Below, piece after piece: positions 12,251-22,699 of a stretch of 64,000 nucleotides of DNA. Position 1 is the stretch's first letter, and each line of letters starts with the position of its first letter. Below the pieces are notes generated by a model. That model was not told the origin of the DNA. It was given only the letters and a program-made list of their open reading frames with translations, and ran no database searches. The stretch comes from Aquatica leii (Eukaryota > Arthropoda > Insecta > Coleoptera > Lampyridae), in contig CM069435.1 in NCBI GenBank assembly GCA_035610365.1, forward strand, positions 9,450,001 through 9,514,000. The letters run 5' to 3'. Position numbers and translations under genes: made by a program.

Positions 12251-12270
12251 AAACCCCACACCTGACAACA
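12251..12270 (-). promoter_or_regulatory. Primer binding site, tRNA-Leu type
   Basis: Three bases inside the 5' LTR the minus strand reads TGTTGTCAGGTGTGGGGTTT. This differs at one position from the complement of an animal leucine tRNA 3' end with CCA (TGGTGTCAGG..TGGGGTTT pattern). The place and length fit a minus-strand primer site. The exact isoacceptor is inferred. Confidence 0.65.
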
Positions 12271-12273
12271 ATT

Positions 12274-12748
12274 TGTAACGTATTCTATTATTAAAACTAA
12301 TTTATTTAAACTACGAAAAATATTTTTTACTTATACTAAAAATATGTACACATTTAAATTAACCGAACTAATTAAATCTAACAATATTTAATAAAAACAC
12401 TTACACTAATTTATATCACTTACACAAAGATACGATAAAGTCCGCAGATAGTTTCACACACTTGTTTACACTAAAGTCACGTACAAGATTATTCTCCGTA
12501 TATTTATCTACATACACGCGCTAACGACTTATTTATTTAGACTTGAATAATCTTCTTAACACTGCAGGCTTCGCATTACGGAAATAACTGACCTACGATT
12601 TGTTTGTTTCGTATATATACACATTTTGGAAATTCTTCTCGAGTGTTCCATATCTTTCGGTATACGTTCTAGAAGATGGATAACAACTTAGAGAAAGCTA
12701 TTGAATTTGAGAACGTTTCAATACAAATGGCCTTACGTTGGAACGACA
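12274..12748 (-). repeat. 5' LTR of the gypsy element
   Basis: The LTR runs from TGTC at 12748 to TACA at 12274 on the minus strand, 475 bp. It aligns along its whole length with the solo LTR at 34679-35178, by eye roughly 85% identical over most of it. Conserved blocks include AGTGTTAAGAAGATTATT, AAATAAGTCGTTAGC and GGTTAATTTAAA. A TATATATA box lies at 12611-12620. Confidence 0.88.
12610..12621 (-). promoter_or_regulatory. LTR TATA box
   Basis: GTATATATAC on the minus strand sits about 130 bases into the LTR. The solo copy has TATAAATA (34814-34821) at the same relative place. It is the likely core promoter of the element. Confidence 0.5.
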
Positions 12749-15700
12749 ATATTTTATGATACACACGGATATAGTCAAAACTTAATTTAACATTTACATT
12801 AAACTATTAGATACTATTGGATACTCAAAAACAGTTATCCAAAAGATTAATCATCTGTCATCTTGACACATCTTCATAAAATCCAATTATCCCAAATCTC
12901 AACAAGTTCCACAGCTTTTCACTAATATATTTCAATAAAATAACTTATTATAATCACCAAAGAAAACAAAGTACCAGAAACATAATTTTTCATATTATTT
13001 ATTATTTTTTCAATCTCCATATTTTACAACATTGATACCTTTTATTTAAAAAAAAATGACAATCCTCCTTTTTTAACATAATTGATTTTTTTAAATTGAA
13101 TTTAAGAACAAAAATGTAAGAGACCATAACCGTATATTTGAGTAAAATCGATCTCTTTTTAATTTAAATTTATTTATGCATAGTTATACTCTTGTTTAAG
13201 TTAAGTTGAGTTAAAGCTTACTATTTTCTTTTTTTTTTCAGATAACACTATAAGTGGATTTATTCAAAAAATATTCAAAATTTTGAACCCTAAAACAATG
13301 TTACATATTTTATAACTAAGTGGCAACTATGGCTGTTAAATTACTTTAGTTGATTATTGTCAGGTTAAAATTAATTTAGTTGAAAATAATAATATAGAAA
13401 CATCGCTGCAATCTGAATATCGTCACACTAGTGCTTTTGGCTAGACTATTTACAACTTGCTGTTAATCTTAGCTAATTTTTAGTTTGCTTTAAAATTTAG
13501 ATCGAAAAGTTAGATAATAGATAGTTCGTTACTTCTATCGCCGTAAAACCGTCGATGTTAATTAAAACGTCACGACTGGTTTCGAAGATCTAACAATGAT
13601 AAACCTGATTAGAGACACCTTGCCACATTTCAGATAATCATTTAGATTTGTTGTTGACTGTTTATCTTCGCAAACCATGAATCTTGCGAACAATCTGAAA
13701 CTTATCTAAATAACAGTACATTCGCGTTTATAAAGTCACAAAGGAATTTAAAAAAAATTGTTTTTGTTTTATTTTAAAAAAAAATGAATTTACATTAAAT
13801 CAAACAATTCCGATCATGGTACCATGTGCTTATGAAAATATCTGAGCGTATCTGCAAACAAGCACATATAGGAAATTTTTTTTTGCGCTACTGTATCTAT
13901 ATAGCTACGAAGTGTAGGCATCACACAAGTCTAACATATTTTTCGTTTCATAAATATAAAGCAGTACCATCTATCTTCATGACGATTAAACACGGTACAA
14001 GAAACACAGGTGGCTAATTTAACATTTGACTATTTAAATTAAAAACAAAGTCGTTTCTATGGCAACTGAATGTTAAGTATGTCACACATTAAACTTACGT
14101 TTTATAATAAAATCAAAACCGATATGTTTGTGCGTGCTACATAAAATACAAAATCGTATTTAAATTTGCATAACAAACAGTTTTTTTTATATTTTTAGAA
14201 CAAAAACAGTAAAAATATCAGGTGAAATGTGATAACGAATAATGTATGGGTTTGGCGCTAGATAGACACGCAACCACAATTGCTTGTTAGTAACTACCAT
14301 TGCTGGTACTCTAACACACACGTTGCACTGTAGTTATAAAAATTCAAGTTGGACAATAAATCTAATTTTCTTGCATAAATATTTTTTTTTTAAATAACAA
14401 AGATTACTTAATAGTCCGGTCGGTAGTAGTCGGTACGTCAAGGCTGAAACTACTGTTAATTTAGTTAGCACCAATTATAAAAATATTAGAACTGATTGTA
14501 TAACGAGAAAATAATCGTTTCCAATTTGCGTTTTTTAAATTAAAATGCCTCTGCTTCTTTTGGAAACTCAATTTTAATCTTCTAGAGTCCTTAGATGAAG
14601 CCATTTTGCTGATGTGCAAAAGTCTCAATGATTTGATAACTGCAACGCATTGCAGGTTGTAGGTGGAAGGGTAATCACCAGCACGCAAACAAGTTGACTT
14701 TTAGTAATCTTAAGTGGAAATTTAGCAGTCATATCGTCGGCGCTATAGAGGCAACTGGTGAATTTAATCAGATATCACCAAGTTCGTGATTAAAGATTTG
14801 AAGTGATAACAAAAAATAATTATAAATATTGTATTAATAAAAAAAATTAAAACTAACGAGGATTTAAAATTTTCAGTTTCCGGAAAAAAGCGCGCAATGT
14901 CAAATCTTAAACAATTCGACGCGCGCTCCGTTTTTTAAACATTCTCAAGTGAATTTCTGTGCAAATTTTGGAACGAATAGACTTATGGTCTATTTTACCA
15001 GACGTTTTAGTTATTATCTTGCAATTGAGTAATTCGCCACCGTCTTCTCTCAATTGTTGTCGTAACGTCACGTCATTTCCGGCGCTCTATTAAGGGGTAA
15101 GACTTAGAGAGATAAATTGATATTAATTTAATAAAATGGTCGTTTTTTTAATAATCGTAACAACAAAAATATTTTAATTCTAACAGCTTAATCAATTTTC
15201 ACAATATCTTTGATTTATTAATTCCGAAATTTGTAATAGAATTTATTTATTACAGATGCAAAAACCGCTATTTATTTTATTTTTGTTTTTAACGTTGAAG
15301 TCAAATCCTTGAACGTGCTTTGGCTTTATACAAATAACATTTGCTCTGCGTAATTACTTTAATTTATTTGTCGTAATAAACGTGCGTTTATTTAAGCCAT
15401 TAAAAAATATATTTAAACCATATATTAGCGTTGTTGCTATTGTGTTCGTAATTTATGTTAAAAGAAAATGTCAATTATTTTTTAAAAATTAATTCTAAAT
15501 TTTTTTCGGTTTAAGATTTTATTTCAGTTGAAAATTTTTTTTTTAATTGATTTAGAACTAGTTTTTTATTCTTTTTTTTTCAATTTTTTTACTTTATTTT
15601 ACCACATAATTTCGTTGCATCACAATGTTTAAACAGTTTTTTTATTCCCTTGTTATCTTGGTCGAGTTGGTAGTACCGTTCTTTAATCCGCTAAAGTTGT

Positions 15701-15892
15701 GCAAATGCAAAGAAAATCTCTTCTTTAGAATCGCACATTTAAAAGTTAGAAATATTTTGCAATACGTACATAAATAATTATTTTTAAGTTCTAGAAAATC
15801 ATTTGCATTTTTTATTTTCGAGAACAGAAGCTTTTGTTAACCTTTTGGACATGATGACAGACCAGTGACAAGTCCAAAATTCATTCATCTAA
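12749..15892. other. AT-rich sequence without recognisable genes
   Basis: No frame here resembles a known family. A 75-codon minus frame at 14461-14688 is basic and K/R-rich, but has no motif and no clear splice context. T- and A-runs are common (15490-15600). I see no element ends before the hAT-like terminus at 15893. Confidence 0.55.
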
Positions 15893-16041
15893 CATATAGG
15901 TTCCCAACTTTTATGGGCTACCGCCCCCAGTACAAGAAAAAAATTCCCTTTTACATATAAGTTATTATATCAATTTTATGTCTGTCTATTATAATCACAA
16001 ATTAAAAATTAATTCTCTCTCTCTAATCGTGCTCCTCGTTG

Positions 16042-16057
16042 TCGTGGCAGGGGGGTC
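16042..16057. repeat. Left direct repeat flanking the MULE
   Basis: TCGTGGCAGGGGGGTC. The same sequence with one G fewer is at 19011-19025. MULE target duplications are usually 8-11 bp, so part of the 15-16 bp identity may be element sequence or chance. Confidence 0.6.
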
Positions 16058-16496
16058 TGGACACAACGGCCACTGGACACAACGGCCACACAGAATTTAG
16101 TATGCCCATATCGGCCACCCTGGACACATCGGCCAAATGTGATGTGTGGACACAACGGCCACCTTGGACGTAACGGCCACAGATCCCGTTGGACGCAACG
16201 GCCACACTGGACACATCGGTCAAATATGATATGCGGACACAACGGCCACCTTGGACGTAACGGCCACCGCTCTAGCTGGACACAACGGCCACCTTGGACA
16301 CAACGGCCACTGGACACTACGGCCACACAGAATTTTCGTATGCCCATATCGGCCACAGTGGACACATCGGCCAAACATGATATGTGGACACAACGGCCAC
16401 CTTGGACACTACGGCCAATAAGATTCAGAGTCATCGCCAAAGGCAAGGTTTGCCCGAAAAATTATCACAGTACCTTATTTATGTGTAAAATAAAAA
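16058..16496. repeat. Left inverted arm of the MULE, array of GGACACAACGGCCA units
   Basis: About 16 degenerate units of the form TTGGACACAACGGCCAC, with variants GGACGTAACGGCCAC, GGACACATCGGCCA and GGACACTACGGCCA, separated by short unlike spacers. The arm is the reverse complement of 18570-19010 with only scattered differences. The even order of variant units in both arms shows that the whole arm was copied, not expanded separately. Confidence 0.92.
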
Positions 16497-17575
16497 TTGG
16501 GCGGCGGGCAGAGGGGAGGGAATGATAAATATTACACAAATGCTCAGGTCGGCTATTGTACCCTTCATAATTTGAGAATCAACAGCTGTAAGTATATCAT
16601 CTGAAAAATAATAGAAGTTTTGTATTTATAGTTATATCGAAAACGTTGTTTTTATCCGGAAAAAAAGTTTTGGGAACAAAGCCCAGAAAAAAATTTCCGG
16701 AAAAAAGCGTCGCCGACAAAAAGTACTCGGAAAAAAGTCCCCGGAATAAAAGCTCCGCGTAAAAGCAGTCTCGCGGTAAAAAAGCCCCGCAGTGAAAGTT
16801 TATAGGAAGAAATGCCTGAGAAGAAAAGTTAAAGTTCATAAATAATTTTGTGTAATTATCTGTCATTCAGCTTATGATTAGGCTCTTAGTTTTACTATAA
16901 ATGATGCTAGATCGCATTTTTTAACATTTCATTAATATAATTTGTATTATTTATTCCAAACATGTTGCTGGTTGTTACATGTATTTCTATACATTTATAT
17001 CAACCCTTTTAAATGTCCTGGCGAACTTTGAGGTTTTATTGTATTGAGTTCCAACATTTACTTCTTCGCCTGCTGATGGATTTAAATCAGTTAAAAAAGC
17101 CGAAAGAAATTTGTAATATATGCAGTTAAGTTACGATTAAATTACAATTTCAAGTAGTTGAGTTTGTGTTTCAATTCCTATTTAAATAATTTTGTATAAT
17201 AAAAACATAAAAGGGCGTAATTGATCACAAATAATTCAAATTTTGTTAATATTCAGAGATGTTTTTGTTCCCAGGTATTTTTTTGGGAACTTTTTTTTAG
17301 GGTTGTTTTTTCCTCCGGGCTTTTTTTCCGGAAATTTTTTTTCTTAGTATTTTCTCCGAAGACTTTTTTTTTTCTTTCTTGTCTGGACTGACTACAGGGA
17401 ACTTGGTGTCTTACACAGTAATTTTTATTTAAATATGTCATTGCAGTAGCGTAAAAACCGAGTACGGTGTCCTCTTTTAAATAATATTTGATACGCCACT
17501 GGGTTGCATCATTGCAACCACGTAAACACTATTAGGTTCAAAAAATGAAAGCAAATATTTTCGAGAAATGTTTAT
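16497..17575. other. MULE interior: purine-rich degenerate repeats, no gene
   Basis: Around 16660-16830 degenerate units of the type CCGGAAAAAAGT recur. Around 17260-17380 the opposite orientation (TTTTTTTCCGGAAATTTTTT) appears. The short frames overlapping these are by-products of composition. The rest is AT-rich. Confidence 0.5.
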
Positions 17576-17783
17576 TTAAAAGAAAATTTTTATTGGTTCC
17601 TTAAGTATTACTGTAGTACATATAGGACATTTATTAGAAACTACGTCATTCAATGGATTGTAAGAATGTGTGGCGCAGTAACCGCACAATAAATGGCCGC
17701 AGTTAATAAGCACGTATTTTTTTCTGCGACCTCTACATATAAAACATGCTTCTTCCTCAGATAGCGTATCATCTATATCTAAA
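17576..17783 (-). pseudogene. RING-finger (C3HC4) exon inside the MULE
   Basis: After a possible acceptor (TTTTAG, about 17784) the minus strand is open and reads LSEEEACFICRGRRKKYV, LINCGHLLCGYCATHSYN and SNKCPICTTVILKEP. The pattern is C-x2-C, C-x-H, C-x2-C, C-x2-C, with all eight zinc ligands present. Such domains usually act as E3 ubiquitin ligases. It lies downstream of the transposase exons and may be the last domain of the MULE protein or a captured host fragment. It ends at TAA 17576-17578. No start codon is seen, so it depends on splicing. Confidence 0.7.
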
Positions 17784-17835
17784 ATTTCAACAATTGTTAC
17801 AATTTATATAAAACGTTATACAGTATAGGTGTGTA

Positions 17836-18054
17836 ATGGTAAATGTCACTGGACATGTGACATTTACCACTCTGAAGATGCAAGCTGCAATGTCTTGCGA
17901 AACGTCAGTTTGTTTGGGTTCACGAACGACAATACGTCAAAGGCCAAGTTCTACTTCTTGTTTTGGCTCTCAAGAAGAGACTATGACCAAGCCTAAGTCT
18001 GGGTGTTTTACTACGACGCGGTCTAAGCCGAAAGTCGCTTATAATTTTAAATGA
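17836..18054 (+). repeat. Dispersed repeat, copy 1 (second copy at 47505-47695)
   Basis: The segment starting TGTCACTGGACATGTGACAT and running through GATGCAAGCTGCAATGTCTT is repeated in inverse orientation near 47.5-47.7 kb with a few differences. It contains CTGAAGA, a 5-bp stem (GCAAG/CTTGC) and GAAACG, the arrangement found around Penelope-like element ends. It has no credible protein. It seems to be inserted in the MULE interior. Confidence 0.65.
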
Positions 18055-18174
18055 AACACCTCTTCGTCTGCGGAATCATCTAATGAACCAAAATTAAATT
18101 TTATAGTGCTAAAAGTATCTATGAGTTTAATTGCTTACGAAATTAATATGGACTTATACTCACAATCAAGTCCT

Positions 18175-18553
18175 AATTGAGGGTATGGTACCAGTGGAAC
18201 TGCTTCTGCTGGGTTAGAGCCGTTATATTACGCAGGCCGTCTGAAAAAATTAATTTTGTCGAAAAAAAAGCAAGTATTTGGATATACTGAATACACGAGT
18301 GGTATTCGATTAGATATCATGTTTTTCAACTAATTTTAGAATACTACCAAAAGATTATTGTAGGTTATTGTTTTGTATAAAGTAAGTGCTTACCGGTAAA
18401 CTCCCAAAAATTAGGTCCCCTCACCCTTAAAATACGAACTAAGGCAGCATGGAACGATTCGCAATCATTGTTTGTTCTCCGTCCTCTTTTAAAAACGGAA
18501 AGAGAATCGCCTCCGACCCTGCCAATCCACTGTCGTTCGTGGTGCCTGTACAA
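18175..18553 (-). pseudogene. C-terminal exons of a MULE transposase
   Basis: The first exon (18394-18553) reads RTNNDCESFHAALVRILRVR then GPNFWEF, a C-terminal motif of insect MULE transposases. It ends at a strong donor, ACCG/GTAAGC. The acceptor TTTTTTCAG at 18241-18249 continues the frame as DGLRNITALTQQKQFHWYH to a stop, giving a phase-1 intron of 153 bp. Upstream of 18553 the frame runs into the right inverted arm, so the catalytic domain has been deleted. Recognition is by motif only. Confidence 0.65.
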
Positions 18554-18569
18554 GCAATAAGTTCAATAA

Positions 18570-19010
18570 TTTTATTTTACACATACATAAGATACTGTGA
18601 TAATTTTTCGGGTAAACCTTGCCTTTGGCGATGACTCTGAATCTTATTGGCCGTAGTGTCCAAGGTGGCCGTTGTGTCCACATATCATGTTTGGCCGATG
18701 TGTCCACTGTGGCCGATATGGGCATACGAAAATTCTGTGTGGCCGTAGTGTCCAGTGGCCGTTGTGTCCAAGGTGGCCGTTGTGTCCAGCTAGAGCGGTG
18801 GCCGTTACGTCCAAGGTAGCCGTTGTGTCCGCATATCATATTTGACCGATGTGTCCAGTGTGGCCGTTGCGTCCAACGGGACCTGTGGCCGTTACGTCCA
18901 AAGTGGGCGTTGTGTCCACACATCACATTTGGCCGATGTGTCCAGTGTGGCCGATATGGGCATGCTAAATTCTGGGTGGCCGATGTGTCCTTGGCCGTTG
19001 TGTCCTATAC
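18570..19010. repeat. Right inverted arm of the MULE
   Basis: Reverse complement of 16058-16496, with the same unit order. Its outer end reads GTATAGGACACAACGG against TGGACACAACGG at the left. Differences from the left arm are single-base changes and one short end difference. Confidence 0.92.
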
Positions 19011-19025
19011 TCGTGGCAGGGGGTC
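19011..19025. repeat. Right direct repeat flanking the MULE
   Basis: TCGTGGCAGGGGGTC, matching 16042-16057 apart from one G. It is probably the target-site duplication with some adjoining identity. Confidence 0.6.
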
Positions 19026-19239
19026 GTGTGATTATTAATTAATGAAAAATACGAAATAAAAATATTTAATTCAAACAAAGACTATGTAAAATATTAGAAC
19101 AAAATTATAACTTTACCAACAATTGCTAGACAATACACAAAGCCTGAGAATTCCGCAGTGTCCACTGCACAAGACGATTTATCAAAATTAGTAAAAAAAA
19201 TTATAATAAAAAAACAAAATTCAATAAGAAACATAAATA

Positions 19240-20030
19240 TCAATGCGATGGTTGAGGCTGGTGGAGTTTTAACAACTTCTTAATGTCTAGTTTCAATTTA
19301 GTTAACATCAGGCGCAAATCGCCACGCTCAGTGATCTGCAGTCTATTCTTTTTCTTAGACAGTAAATTAGCTAATGGACCAACGCCCAGACAAATATGAT
19401 AAAGACAGCGCAACTAAAAATTACTGTACTATTTCCCACAATTCAGGACGAAGAGTTAATATTGATTTTTGGAGCCAGAACTGTTGGTATCCATTTCTGA
19501 ATTTTACTTTTAATTCTTCATTAGTTGAGAGTTCTACGAGATTTTCTTCTAAATTTGATGTTTCTGCTGTATGTGCATTTGCGAAAGGATCTAAAACCCA
19601 GCTTGGTACATTCCTATTTAAACTATCCTGGAATCGCACTGTAAAATCAGCATAAAGAGAAGTTTTCCTACAAAAGCAGCTATGACGTTTTTTGTTTTTA
19701 TTAAATTCAACTCATCACTTTGCAATTGCAAATTAACGTCATTAAATATTTTAAAAAAGTCTGTCAAATAAGCAATGTCATTTTTGAGCATAATCAAGTT
19801 TCCGCGCTGTTCATCGTCTCTGTTTTCAAGGAAGTTCCATACTGAGTCATATAGGTTGAAAAAGCGATTCAGACAAACACCTTTCGAGCGAAACGAAGTT
19901 TCCCAAATAATTTGTCATGTAATGAATTGCTTCTTATCTTGTTGACTGCTCTAATAACGTAATTAAGCGACGTATGCCGACGTTCGTTAAGATTTTTTGC
20001 AACCAAGTGCTGACGATAAATAACACAATG
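19240..20030 (-). pseudogene. hAT (ZBED5-like) transposase, C-terminal half
   Basis: Directly after the pogo insertion the minus strand reads CVIYRQHLVAKNLNERR and NYVIRAVNKIRSNSLHDKLF, the C-x2-H region typical of ZBED5/SCAND3-like hATs. It goes on to VPSWVLDPFANAHTAETSNL and then to the C-terminal dimerisation part, LSKKKNRLQITERGDLRLML. The stop is TGA at 19240-19242. Frameshifts are present near 19350 and 19640-19950. The N-terminal half lies at 22700-23437. Confidence 0.82.
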
Positions 20031-20032
20031 TA

Positions 20033-22695
20033 GGGGAAGGTTGCCACGTTTGGAACAAAAATTTTATTTATTTTTTTTCCGTTTTATTTTGTAAGATTTT
20101 AGTAAAACAATCACTCTATGTAATTCTTCAATGTGTTCACCACTATAGAAAAAAAAATGTTTAGAAACGGTTATTATTTATTCGTAAAAAATATCAAAAT
20201 AGTACTTGCAGATTTTGTCCCAAACCTCTTACCTAATGCTTTGTTTGGGACAGTGGTGTGACAGGTTTGGGGCAGTAGAAAAGTACCTATAAAAAGCCTT
20301 TATCTTAAGTTTATTACATTTGCTAAATAAGAAATATCAAAAGTAGCAGTTTGCAACTGTGGATTTCCAATTTTTTTTATGATTTTAGAAGTCTTAACTT
20401 CTTAAATGTCGTCAATATTAGAAAATTAAAATTTAATGGAAATACCTTTTCTTCTTAAAAATTTGATTTCAAAAGTATCAAGTTTTACATTACTTAAAAT
20501 AATTCCTGCGTAATGAACAATTGTTACTTTCGTCGTGAACCTTACAATATACAATTACATAATTATTAAGAAGGAACTCTCTATTTTCTTCCAACTGCTT
20601 TTCTATGGCCTCCAATTCTACTTCAAATGGCGAATCGCTTTCTTCACAGACAGTAGTAGCACATTGTGTGTCATCTTCAGACCTGCTTTCTTCCATTAAT
20701 TTTCGTTTTGCGTTCTTAATTTTCCTTTTTTCTATAACACTTTTCTTAGCAATTATTTTTTCGCCCATAGCTTCAATTTCAAATTTTTCTGGGGTATCAG
20801 TAAGGATTCTTGTTTTTCATTTTTTAACACCTGCTTTATTTTTGCGAGGCGCAACTTTAGGTAATAGACGAATGTTATGTGGACTAATAATAGATGATTG
20901 TGTTGACTGTGGTATTTCTTCTTGTATTGCGTTCTGCTCGTGTTCATTCTGCTGACTTTCTTCTTGCAAGCCTACTTCTTGATATGGATTAGGACGATCT
21001 GATACAGCACTACATAAAAAATCATTCTCAGAAAATACCTCCGAGTTTGTAGGGTAAATTCCACATTTACTGAATCCTTTTTGGATATTTACAGGTGTAA
21101 ATGCACGTGGGAATGCTTCTCCAACTAACTGTGAAATTTCATATATTGTAATAGTTACGCCAGGATGATTCAACATCCAGTTATCAGCTGCAGCGTTATA
21201 ATAAGTGTTCAGTGGCCCATACACAGATACATCCAACGGTTGAAGTTTATTACTGCAATGTGGTGCTAATGTTAATAGATATACACGATATTCTTTTGTC
21301 ATGTTTATAAGCTCCAAACTTATGTGACTTTCGTGGTTATCATATAAGAGTAGCACAGGTTTGTCTAGAGAAGGCTTAGAATGTTTTAAGAAATGCCTAA
21401 AGAACTCAATGAAGATGTTTGCTGTCATTCATACTGATGAATTTGCTGCTCCTACTAATCCGGGTGGTGCATTTATTAGCATATTATTTTTAAAGTGCGC
21501 CCTTGGAAAAATGAAAAAGGGGGGCAAAAGATTGCCAACTGCATTGATACCACAACACAATGTTACTAATGTTCCACGCAGAGGTTACTTTTCCAACTTG
21601 CTTGATCCCTTTAGTAGCAACAATTTTTCTTGGCCTATGCACCGTTGTTACCCCGGTCTTGTCCATATTCCATATTGAAGATGGTTCAAAAACATGACGA
21701 CCCAAAATGTCTTTCAGGTGTGTAAAAAAATCTCCAACATTTTTTTTTGTTAAAGCTTGCTGCCCTTGAAAGAGATGTTGCTTCTGGTTTTTTTAGCGAT
21801 AATTTTGCATTTCGTTTAATAAAAGCTCTCAGCCAATCCCTAGAAGCACTTTTTTGAATATACCAATTAGCAGGCATTTTTATTTTGTTTGTTTCACCAA
21901 ATTCAAATGCTAACGTCTTGAATTGTTTTGTTGATAGGCCATAGTGCATCTTACAAGCGGTTATTAAATACTCACTCAACATATGTCCTTCTTGTGAAGT
22001 AAATACTTGTCTGGAAACATGCTTAGAATGATATTTATTTTGAAATTTTTCTGGAATACCCCCGTTCCTCACGTATCTACATAAAGTACTTTTTGGTATA
22101 CCATACTTTCGAGCAGTTTCTCGGTTACCGTTCGTAATATCGGATAATGCCCTTTTGCAAATGTCAGCTGGAATTTCCAACGTTTTTTTAGGCATATTGT
22201 TCTGTAAATTGTAGACAAAATTAATTTAAATTAAATACAAAATCACAGGAAATTTATAAAGGCACGTTTGGGACACTGTCCCAAATGTGTCGTGAAATTT
22301 GTTCCAAACGTGACAACAACCACTATTTTTACAACTAATTAAAATTAAAGGTTATGATGTTAGGTTAGGTGTAGTTTAGCTACAAAAAATTTACGCAAAT
22401 TATATCACAATCTGACTTGTAAGAACTCGAAAATTTATATTGATAACAAATATCCTCGCAAATATCTTAAAAATAGACAGAAGTTATTTGATAAAAATTA
22501 CTTCGCACATACAACTATCAACACACTAACTTGAATAAACATCTGCGCGCTAAAATGCTTTTAGACCGGCTTGAAATTGGTTACACTCTTGTTGCCTAAA
22601 TACTGGCGCCAATATTTGAAAATTAAAATTTACATTTCTGTATAAAACACGACTATCCCAAACAATGCACTGACCCAAACGTGGCAACCTTCCCC
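20033..22695 (-). mobile_element. pogo-like DNA transposon with both ends
   Basis: The inverted ends GGGGAAGGTTGCCACGTTTGG (20033 on) and its complement (to 22695) are each flanked by TA (20031-20032, 22696-22697), the target duplication of the Tc1/mariner/pogo superfamily. Subterminal GGGACA/TGTCCC motifs recur inside both ends (20215-20275 and 22261-22315) and may be transposase binding sites. The element lies in the coding region of a hAT transposase, which is therefore older. Confidence 0.93.
20490..22195 (-). pseudogene. pogo/Jerky-like DDE transposase, frameshifted
   Basis: ATG at 22195 starts an HTH-psq DNA-binding domain (MPKKTLEIPADICKRALSDI, RETARKYGIPKSTLCRYVRN). A CENPB-type HTH follows (GLSTKQFKTLAFEF, RDWLRAFIKRN). 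The catalytic DDE_1 domain keeps the acidic residues in SIWNMDKTGV, LLLYDNHESHIS and NKLQPLDVSVYGPLN. The tail has PRAFTPVNIQKGFSKCGIYP and an acidic C-terminus. Breaks lie near 21745, 21490-21430 and 20800. Apart from these three shifts the protein is well preserved, so the copy is fairly young. Confidence 0.92.
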
Positions 22696-22699
22696 TACA

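Larger units (their letters stand above)
6850..12748 (-). mobile_element. Degenerate Ty3/gypsy LTR retrotransposon with an OARD1-like macro domain
   Basis: On the minus strand the order is 5' LTR (12274-12748), tRNA-Leu-type primer site, gag with coiled coil, protease, RT, RNase H, integrase, macro domain, and LTR-like sequence. All pol domains can be recognised but are split by stops and frameshifts, so this copy is dead. A solo LTR of the same family sits at 34679-35178, which confirms the LTR assignment. The low-coordinate boundary is approximate because the 3' LTR is much more diverged than the other two copies. Confidence 0.88.
16058..19010 (-). mobile_element. MULE-like DNA transposon with long, repeat-built inverted ends
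   Basis: Two nearly identical arms of about 440 bp face each other (16058-16496 and 18570-19010). A near-identical 15-16 bp direct repeat flanks them. Inside on the minus strand lie the C-terminal exons of a MULE-type transposase next to the right arm, then a RING-finger exon. The catalytic DDE part is missing, so this is a deletion derivative. Long terminal repeats and the transposase tail point to the Mutator superfamily; the arms alone would also fit a foldback element. Confidence 0.75.

Noticed and set aside
16058..16496. CRISPR-like array
   Set aside because: Units are degenerate and adjoin with short non-unique spacers, and the array exists as an inverted pair at transposon ends in a eukaryotic genome.
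16009..16525. Open frames encoding repeated GHNGHLGRNGHRS or RCVQGGRCV peptides (also 18489-19042)
   Set aside because: They are translations of the GGACACAACGGCCA units in the MULE arms, open in several frames on both strands because the unit is periodic.
16597..16866. 89-codon minus frame rich in F and L
   Set aside because: Translation of degenerate CCGGAAAAAAG repeats in the MULE interior.
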